DNA from: Laccaria trichodermophora
Taxonomy: Eukaryota; Basidiomycota; Agaricomycetes; Agaricales; Hydnangiaceae
Direction: 5' to 3'
DNA length: 30,403 nucleotides
NCBI GenBank assembly: GCA_018417955.1
Contig: JACTVC010000070.1
Coordinates: 1-30,403, forward strand
The position numbers and the translations under genes are program-made. Of the stretch, positions 20,272 through 28,150 are shown piece after piece; position 1 is the first letter of the stretch, and every line of letters begins with the position of its first letter. The notes under the pieces were generated by a model. It was not told the origin of the DNA. It saw only the letters and a program-made list of their open reading frames with translations, and did no database searches.

Positions 20272-22242
20272 TCACACATGCCCCTGTATCCTAATCTCAA
20301 GCAGACGAAAAGGAAGGTATAGTACTGCACTGACCCCAAACGCAACCTCAAAGCCAATATCCCCTGTCGTTTTGGCGATTGGACCCGTGAACCATACCTG
20401 GCTCATACAAGGGATAACAAGTGTGAACGAGGCTATGCCAGCAGCAAGAGCAGCGATGCCTGAAGGCAACCTTCTTGGTGCGTCCCAGTCATCGAGGTCA
20501 TACTCCGCAGGGTTGTTGTGTCGGATCACAAGATGTTCCAGAATGACAATAGCGATGAAGGCGCTGGCCCAGTACCCGATCAGCCCAAGGAAGTTGGTGA
20601 TCGTGTCATAGAACCTGTGTGTGCCTACAATCGATATTGGTATCACTCTGAGAAGAGAATGTAAGTTTGTGTGAAGAAGGCAATTGGGAGCACTTACACC
20701 ACCGTAGCAACTACCGAGAATACATATCAGGGAACTACAACTAGGGGAGGAATAAAGATCTGGATGTTCAGGGAGATCGAGTAAAATGTTCCTGCAATGT
20801 TGCCTGCCACTGAAAGACTCAGTAGCACTGCAAGGAACTTTCCGAATCCTCCAGTGGGGTGGACCATGGCCTCCAAGAGGCTGCCAATGTTTCCACCTGC
20901 GTATCCTTGTTCCCAGGCTGGGATAGAAGGAGCTGCAATAACTACTGCAGCACCAAGGCACTGGAGAGTGACCTGCGGGGGATGATTGAGCGTAAGAGAA
21001 CGAAGACGCACGATGGTAACACACAATAGGTAATAAGAGCCCTGCAAAAGAGTAGCCAAATATCCTCCACCTGACGATATGTCAGTGTAGCTCAAATAAC
21101 ATGCAAGCACGGCAATAGCTTACCCAGAGACATCCAGCTGATAGTAAGTCGTAAAATCGGAGCTTAGACTCGAAAATGTGATGGCAAAGCCAGCAAGGGT
21201 GCCTGCGAAACCAAGGACACCAGCTGCCATTGCAGGTTCCGCAAGTGGAGGATTAGCCAGATGTTTGCCTCCCACTCCAAGGGCAATAATGAATGTGATC
21301 AGGACTGGGACCCATGATACTTTCTCATACCTGATTGACATCAGAATTCATAGGTAAAGAATGAGCTTGGGCTTACCAGTTCAAAACTTCGTATCTGCAG
21401 AACGACACCAACAGTGAGATGATAGCAATGACGACGATGCTCACTCTAGATTTGATAAAGCATCACTTCTGACCTGACGGGGAAGATAAAGGTGCTCACG
21501 TCCAGCTGAGGTTCCCGTTCCCTGCACTTGCGAGAGCCTGCCCACCAAGAATGCAGTTGAGGATAGAGAACCCACACATGTTCACAAGATTGAGAATGCA
21601 GGGTATGATGATTCCGTAGTATCTGTCATTGATGGTCAGGAAATGGTGAATCAATGCTGCAGCCCAAGCCCACATACCCAAACGAATATCGCGATATGAC
21701 CATCTGCCGCATCCCAAGTTTAGGACCCCATGTCGCTCTTAACTACCGCGTGAACCTTCAAATGCCAGGAGTAGACGGATGATGTACAAGTAGGCGGGCG
21801 GCGCGCAACATATGATATTGAAAAACAGGATGGTCAGACACAAGTCGCGTAGTCCAAGCCCAAAGATAGCAGGGCCCAACGTTCCAGCGGAGAACCTTGC
21901 CATCACTCTGTCAAAACTCCATTATCATACGCAATACGCAACGAATGACTCACGTAAGGATATTGACGTTCCACGAAAACCAGAGAAAAAAGATTTTGTT
22001 GTACTGGGCATCTGTACGTTCCTCCACCGGCACTGGCTGAATCCCTAAAACCAAACTTCATATCCCAAAGGAAAGAGGTGTAAGAAAGACGTACCCTGCG
22101 ATTCAATCCCATATGATAAGAGTTTTCTAGTCCAGCAGTCCGTGTACAGAGGGGAAGTATTGCTCGGCAACGACGCTACCACCGTCACAGGCTGCCATGT
22201 ACCGCCTTCTTTTTCTATGTCTTCCTTGTCGTCGAGGGACAT
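20272..22242 (-). pseudogene. Purine-cytosine permease copy 1 (NCS1/FCY2-like), with one nonsense codon
   Basis: Fungal proteins of this family import cytosine and purines with protons across the plasma membrane. The start is the ATG at 22242 (MSLDDKEDIEKEGGTW); the TGA at 20272-20274 ends ...LEIRIQGHV. Ten exons joined by nine short introns can be traced, including 22094-22045 and 21953-21896. Family landmarks: GIQPVPVEERTDAQYNKIFF, LGPAIFGLGLRD, CCAPPAY, WGPKLGMRQMVISRYSFG, CILNLVNMCGFSILNCILGG, WVPVLITFIIALGVGGKHL, EQGYAGGNIGSLLEAMVHPT, FYDTITNFLGLIGYWASAFI, NPAEYDLDDWDAPRRLPSG and MSQVWFTGPIAKTTGDIGFE. About 12 membrane helices are expected. All frames and splice phases fit except one TGA at 20727-20729 (VVVP*YVFS), where the family has Arg and copy 2 has Gln. 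Unless read through, it truncates the protein before the last helices. It may be a young pseudogene or a sequencing error. Confidence 0.85.
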
Positions 22243-22352
22243 TATGGTGGGGGATGGTGAGAATGGAGGAGGAGCGGAGCATCCGACATGGTAAAGACAG
22301 CATCAGAAAGAGAAAATAGATTTTTTCACTCTTTATTTAGATTTTCATGTCA
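22243..22352 (-). promoter_or_regulatory. Shared upstream segment of permease copy 1
   Basis: This 110-bp segment directly upstream of the permease ATG is conserved in inverted form at 24380-24489 before copy 2. It has a purine-rich AGAAAGAGAAAATAGA-like tract (pyrimidine-rich on the other strand) and AT-rich TTTATTTAGATTTTCATG. At 24380-24489 it also carries the probable start codon of the spacer gene, so it may be only the inner part of a promoter. No specific factor site is recognised. Confidence 0.35.
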
Positions 22353-22393
22353 ACAGATTAGATACGATACATATGGAGTTCCACCATTCCTCG

Positions 22394-24385
22394 TTAGTAT
22401 TTTTGCATGCTCCAAGTTCTGGGAAATCGGAGTTGGGCTATGGCAGCGTCTACCCTCTCAAGACCCATCTGAAGAGCCACGACGGGCATTATAGCATGCA
22501 TATGACCTGAAATCAGCATTCAGACAGGCTCAAGAATCTGTTCCAGTTGACTTACTTCCAGAAACAGACAGATGGTTCATCCACTTTGCCAAGATCGAAC
22601 GCAATGGTTCTAAAAGACTGCTCTCTACACTTGATAAGACATCTGCATCACGTATGCCCGTCTGAACAAGAATCATACTTTCAGCACGCATCGAGAGAGG
22701 AAGCAGAGACAACGAACCAGATTCTGGTGATCATGCTGGAGAAGGACGTAATAGAGTGCTAAGCATTCTACCAACCACTGAGGTTCGCTTGATTCTTGGA
22801 AGCTACCCAGTGAAGGTTCCTTGCTCCCACTGAACAAACCTGGAGGATCAGGCCTAAACAATATCGGGCCAAAGACACACAGGAAGAGCGGGGATGCGAA
22901 TAGATTTGGTTTCGTGGAGGAGAGCAACTCTATGATTGCTTCTTTTACTAGACCCACAGCCACAACATGCATCTGCGGGAGCTGCGAATCCCCAGTAAGG
23001 TCTGCGAGGAGCTGAATCCTCAAATCGGGTTGGGTGAGTGTGAGGAGGGAAGAAATGATTCAGAAGGCTTGATGTCTGACGAGTCAGGGTGGGCACTGGC
23101 GATCGTAGGTAAGATAGTACATAGAGGCGTTACAATTTCTGGAGAGAGTGTGGGTGGTGGAGATACGGATGACGCTCGTATGCGGTGAAGGAACTTGAGG
23201 AGAATCGATAAGCATTCGTCGAGGGCGGAGTTGGTTTGAATAGAGGAGATTAGGATGGGGAAGACGAGCACAAGATCTTTATTTGAGTCTGGAAAACCTG
23301 TTTGATGATATGCTAAGACTACCAGGGTGGCCGTTGTCGGTGCTGATGTGAGTTCTTTGAATGTGCACCCAAGAAAGGTGTACATGTCCTGTTCATTTGA
23401 TTACTTGAATGAAGCCGAGATAATGGACATAATTCATACGAGAGCTTCTAAAACAACTTTCTCTCCATCTTCCCACCCCACACCATCAGAAGTTTTGACT
23501 GTTAGTCGAGGGAAACATTGCTCAAATGTTCTCTGTGCCACGGATGAGTGGATACTGTGAGCATAAGCAGTCAAAGTTTGGTCTAAGAGGGTTTTCATGA
23601 GTTTCTAGAAGATGTAAGTGAGATCTTTGAAGAGGAAGTCCATTTCGATGATATGTACAGTGCATCCTAAAACGTCATCCTCTTTGGCGTCCGGGATGCC
23701 CTTGACCCACTGAGCAGCCCTTTTCACAAATGACGCCGTCGCAGAAATAAGTGCTCAGCCATCTTCAGTGGATGCGGTGGGACCGGCCATAACATTCACG
23801 GTTTCTAGCTCAGTAAGTAAAGGTCGAAGAGTGTCCGGGGCTGTTTTCTTTCGCAACTTCAGCCTTGGGATCGCTGTATGTCATCAGTTGCTTTCCTATG
23901 AATCAAAAGGGGAAAGATCTCACAAGCAGCGTATAACCCAGTGAGAATAGATAGGCAAACTACAGGCGAGGACGCCGCCTGTTGAGGTGATTCTTGCTCT
24001 ACTTCTTCAGATCCATCATCCTCAGAGTTGAATAATGCCTCCAGCCTCTCAACTGCTTCCTGAACGGCGATGACAACCTCTTTCGCGGAGCAGCATTCTC
24101 TGATCAGAGATAACAAGTCCCCCGCAGCTGGGTCATTGCACGATAGAAGCAGTGGAATCGAATTCAGTGGATCCTGTGATTCTATTTGAACATTCAATGA
24201 ACCGTGTTAGATCAGACAACATACGAGAAGATTTGAGCATCCTGACTTGGATATAAGATGGTGTATCTCCGAAAGAGAGTACTTTGGTCCAGCATCGTGT
24301 GCAGCAGAAGTGAGTAGAGCTATTATCGCAGTGCTCGAAGCTGAAGCACTGTCACAAGATCTTTGTCCAGCGGCATCACTGACAT
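22394..24385 (-). pseudogene. YAP-binding/ALF4/glomulin-like protein (Kinetochor_Ybp2-type), degenerate
   Basis: Family members are helical-repeat proteins linked to YAP1 regulation, cullin control or kinetochores, depending on lineage. A candidate start is the ATG at 24385; the end TAA at 22394-22396 follows QMGLERVDAAIAQLRFPRTW. Landmarks in order: LSEIHHLISKSGCSNLL; IPLLLSCNDPAAGDLLSLI then CCSAKEVVIAVQEAVERLEA (about 24160-24040); TLRPLLTELETV (about 23830); GCTFKELTSAPTTATLVVLA (about 23365); VFPILISSIQTNSALDECLS; PTLSPEIVTPLCTILPTIAS; DLRIQLLADLTGDSQLPQMH; ASPLFLCVFGPILFRPDPPG; SLLEPLRSILAKWMN (about 22605). In-frame TGA codons at 23755-23757 (DG*AL) and 23060-23062 (QAF*II) sit where Arg is expected. 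Further stops and frame changes occur near 23610 and 23420. It fills the spacer between the permease arms, on the same strand as copy 1 and divergent from copy 2. The family name is recalled from sequence pattern. Confidence 0.6.
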
Positions 24386-25289
24386 GAAAATCTAAATAAA
24401 GAGTGAAAAAATCTATTTTCTCTTTCTGATGCTGTCTTTACTGTGTCGGATGCTCTGCTCCTCCTCCATTCTCACCATCCCCCACCATAATGTCCCTCGA
24501 CGACAAGGAAGATGTAGAAAAAGAAGGCGGTACATGGCAGCCTGTGACGGCGGTAGCGTCGTTGCCAAGCAATACTTCCCCTCTGTACATGGACTGCTGG
24601 ACTAGAAAACTCTTATCATATGGGGTGGAATCGCGGGGTACGTCTTTCTTACATGTTCTTCCTTTGGGATACGAACTTTGGTAGGGATTCAACCAGTGCC
24701 GGTTGAGGAACGTACTGATACCCAGTTCAGCAAAATCTTTTTCCTCTGGTTTTTGTGGAACGTCAATATCCTTACGTGAGTCATTGACTCTAATTGCCTA
24801 CAATAATGGAACTTTGATGGTTTGATGGCCAGGTTCTCCGTTGGAATGCTGGGCCCTGCCATCTTTGGGCTTGGACTATGCAACTCGTGTCTAACCATCC
24901 TGTTTTTCAACATCATATGTTGCGCGCCGCCCGCCTACTCCTGGCATTTGAAGGTTCACGCGACAAATAAGAGCGACATGGGGTCCTAAACTTGGCATGC
25001 GGCAGATGGTCATATCGCGATATTCGTTTGGGTATGTGGGCTTGGGCTGCATCATTGATTCACCATTTCCTGACCATCAATGACAGATACTACGGAATCA
25101 TCATACCCTGTATCCTCAATCTTGTCAACATGTTTGGGTTCTCTATCCTCAACTGCATTCTTGGTGGGCAGGCTCTCACAAGCACTAGTCCCTACCACTT
25201 CTTATCATAAAACACTGGCAACTGCCAGCACAACGATTTGTTAATTGCCTAGGTTTTTTATGAAATGAGATAACATGGCAAAGCTTATG

Positions 25290-25800
25290 AAATGTATCTC
25301 ATTTCTTTCAAGGTATTATTTCATTTCTATTTCATTTCTGTTTCATATCTATTTCATTCCTGCTTAGCACTATTTTTCATTCCTGCCTGGGTTATTTTTC
25401 ATTTCATTTCTGTTTCATATCCATGTCATTTCTGTTTCATATCTACTTCATTTCTGCCTAGCACTATTTTTCATTCCTACCTGGTCTATTTTTCATTTCA
25501 TTTCTGTTTCATATCCATTTCATTTCTGTTTCATATCTATTTCATTCCTGCTTAGCACTATTTTTCATTCCTGCCTGGGCTATTTTTCATTTCATTTCTG
25601 TTTCATATCCATTTCATTTCTGTTTCATATCTATTTCATTCCTGCCTAGCACTATTTTTCATTCTGCCTGGGGTGTTTTTCATTGCTTTCCCAGGGTGAT
25701 ATTTTTGGTATTTCATTCCTGCCTGGGCTATTTTTCATTGCTTTCCCAGGGTGATATTTTTGGTATTTCATTGCTGCCTAGGGCTATTTTTTTTCTTTGC
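25290..25800 (+). repeat. Minisatellite in the left foldback arm (TTTCATTTCTGTTTCATATC-type)
   Basis: Tandem units are built from TTTCATTTCTGTTTCATATC, ATTTCATTCCTGC(C/T)TAGCAC and TATTTTTCATTCCTGCCTGG. A second motif, CATTGCTTTCCCAGGGTGAT, occurs twice. The right arm (28560-28850) has the same motifs in inverse but fewer copies, which accounts for most of the length difference between the arms. Open frames here are Phe/Ser/His repeats without meaning. Confidence 0.85.
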
Positions 25801-26165
25801 CTAGGGTAATAACAGGGTAGGAATTGTCAGGGTCTTTTGCGTTGTTGGAGGGTGGTCACATGACCAATTACCAAAAATGGTCAAAAACGAAATTTGTAGT
25901 CCTACACTGTAGCTTCCTGAATCTGTTTGAATTAGATTCTGAAGTGCTCCCATTGTGGAGATATGAGGTAAAGGAATTTCAGAAGTGTCACATTTCTATT
26001 TTATTTTATTGTGTTTTTTCCATGAAAACAAAACCAAACAGCATGATTTCAGTTTATTTAGAAAGCTCAAAGAAAGGGCTACAATTATTGTATCGTGGGA
26101 AAAATGACCAAAAAAAGAAGGTGCATGCCCTAGAAAAGGAATTAGACTATAAGAGTTAGATATTG

Positions 26166-26650
26166 TTTAGTGGCAAAAGCACCAGTCCCTGACTCCATTT
26201 GAAATAATGTAATTGATACATCTTACCTGAATAATGTTTTATACTATTAGTGGCCTGCTCATCACTGAACCACTAACATGGTTCGCTCCTCACAGGCCAG
26301 CTGAGGCTTTAGGGACCCTTACCAAAAGGTTGCAACAAGTTACAAAAAACAGAACAAGCTGAAATTCATGGTAAGCCATCACAGTCAAGCATTCTCTCTC
26401 TGTTCCAGAATCAGGAATTTAATGTTGTAGGCCATGAGAACTTGGTATGTATGGTAGTTCAAACATTCACCAGCAAAAGAGAATACAAACAAGTGCTCGA
26501 AGGAAAGAGCATTATGGTGAGTCATCAGTGAAAACAGGAACACTCAGGAATGACCAATGGAACATACCCAAAATTTGTGGGAGTTCCATCACAGGACAGT
26601 TGGCAGGGAACATGTTTTATCATTCTGACAAAACCCTCCTCTGTTCCAGA
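26166..26650. other. Unpaired segment in the left half of the foldback element
   Basis: About 490 bp following GAGTTAGATA have no counterpart in the right half, where the inverse passes directly into the TAGACTAC minisatellite. CTGTTCCAGA(A/G)TCAGG occurs at about 26401 and 26641. The segment is either an insertion into the left half or a part lost from the right half. No coding content is recognised. Confidence 0.5.
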
Positions 26651-26654
26651 GTCA

Positions 26655-26890
26655 GGCATAGACTACAAAAAGTCAGACTTAGACTACACAGTTTACTGAT
26701 ACACTATAAAAGACTACAAAAGTCAAACTTAGACTACAAAGTTTACGAATACACTACAAAAGACTACAAAAGTCTATAGACTACCAAGTTTACTGATGAT
26801 AGACTACAAAAATGTCAGACTTATACTACAAAGTTTACTGAGATAATACAAAAGACTACAAAAGTCAACACCTTGCACTTAGACTACATA
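26655..26890 (+). repeat. AGACTACAAAAGTC minisatellite, left half
   Basis: Tandem units of about 50-60 bp contain AGACTACAAAAGTCA, GACTTAGACTACAAAGTTTA and CTGATACACTAC. The inverse array lies at 27825-28150 with more copies. The two arrays form the inner part of the element's palindrome. Confidence 0.8.
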
Positions 26891-27824
26891 ATTAGGGTTA
26901 GGACCAAAAGGTTATCCAAAGTCAACCTAGCCCTATGGCCATCCATTCCATACATGGCACATATTTGATGGGAAAATGGCTAGGGAATATACAGATCCAC
27001 TGCAGGGACCCTATGTATTCCATTTAGTTTGAGGAATTCTGTGCAAAAGAGAGTATGAGAGCCATTAGAAGAGTTTGTCCTGTCCACTTTTTCAGACTAG
27101 AAAAGTTTGTAGCATCTGCTTTTTCATTAGAAAAAAGTTTGTAGTGTCCACTTTTTTGACCACTAAAGAATATTAGAAGAGTTTGCAGGGTCTGCATTTT
27201 CATTTGAAAATGTTTGTGGTTGACATGTAGTTTATGGTGTCCTTGGCCCTATGTAGGTTATGGGGATGAGGTTGAAGGATTGCCATCATATTGCCAGTGG
27301 TGCAGCATTATCATGCACAAGTTGTCTTTCACATTAGGAAAGTCCATTCTAAGCCTTGATACCTACTGTCCTATCTAAAAACATAATTATAAGTTGATGT
27401 GGGGATATGGCTGAAAGATTGACATGACATCACCAGTTCTTGACATCATGACCAAGTTGGCTTTCACACTGACTGCTTTCACATTGATAGTTACTGGCCT
27501 GTCCCAAACATGGTCAACTTTGATACAGCTCTTTGATCCTAATGTAAAAGACAACTTGTGCATAATGTAAAAAACCAATGCTGCAGCAATGGCAATAGGT
27601 CAATCCATAATGTCAAGGACACCACAAACTACATGTCAACTACAAACTTTTTAAATGAATGTTAATCCTTCAACCTCATCCCCATAATTTAGACAGGATC
27701 AAGGACACCACAAACTACATGGCAACTTGTAGTCTTGAAAAGCAGACACTACAAAATTTTCTAATGAAAAAGCGCACACTACAAACTTTTCTAGTATCAA
27801 TTTTGACCCTAACCCTAACTTTGT

Positions 27825-28150
27825 AGTTTAAGTCCAAGCTTTTGGAGTCTTTTGTAGTGTATCAGTAAAGTGTGTAGTCTAAGTCTGACTTTTGTATATA
27901 TAGTCTTTTGTAGTGTCTTAGTAAACTTTGTAGACATTTTTGTAGTCTATACATCAGTAAACTTGGCAGTCTATAGACTTTTGTAGACTTTTGTAGTGTA
28001 TTAGTAAACTTTGTAGTCTGGGTTTGACTTTTGTAGTCTTTTGTAATTTATCAGCAAACTTTGTAGTGTAAGTCTGACTTTTGTAGTCTTTTATAGTGTA
28101 TCAGTAAACTGTGTCGTCTAAGTCTGACTTTTTGTAGTCTATCAGTAAAC
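27825..28150 (-). repeat. AGACTACAAAAGTC minisatellite, right half (inverse)
   Basis: Units of GTAGTCTTTTGTAGTGTATC, AGTAAACTTTGTAGTCTAAG and TCTGACTTTTGTAGTC repeat about five to six times with substitutions. They are complementary to the 26655-26890 array. The short CCCTAACCCTAAC next to it (27806-27820) mirrors TTAGGGTTAGG at 26891-26902. Confidence 0.8.

Larger units (their letters stand above)
20011..22352. repeat. Inverted duplication, arm 1
   Basis: This arm is the inverse of 24380-30403 once the inserted foldback element is removed. The outer similarity begins at GCACAAGAACTCAGCT (20011), the inverse of the last bases of the window, so the true outer end may lie beyond the window. 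The inner end is the CTTTATTTAGATTTTCATGTCA word ending at 22352. The arm contains permease copy 1, its upstream region (22243-22352) and downstream DNA. Confidence 0.9.

Noticed and set aside
20272..22242. Calling permease copy 1 an intact gene
   Set aside because: All splice phases fit, but the in-frame TGA at 20727-20729 is explicit in the sequence, so it is listed as a pseudogene with a note on possible sequencing error.
25292..25555. Phe/Ser/His-rich open frame
   Set aside because: It is a translation of the TTTCATTTC minisatellite.
25824..26159. 111-codon open frame repeated identically at 28165-28500 on the other strand
   Set aside because: It begins at a non-ATG codon and lies in palindromic arms, so identity reflects DNA arm identity and not protein conservation. 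No domain is seen.
26891..26902. Telomere-like TTAGGGTTAGG, mirrored at 27806-27820
   Set aside because: Only about two units on each side. They are part of the palindrome and too short to indicate an interstitial telomere.
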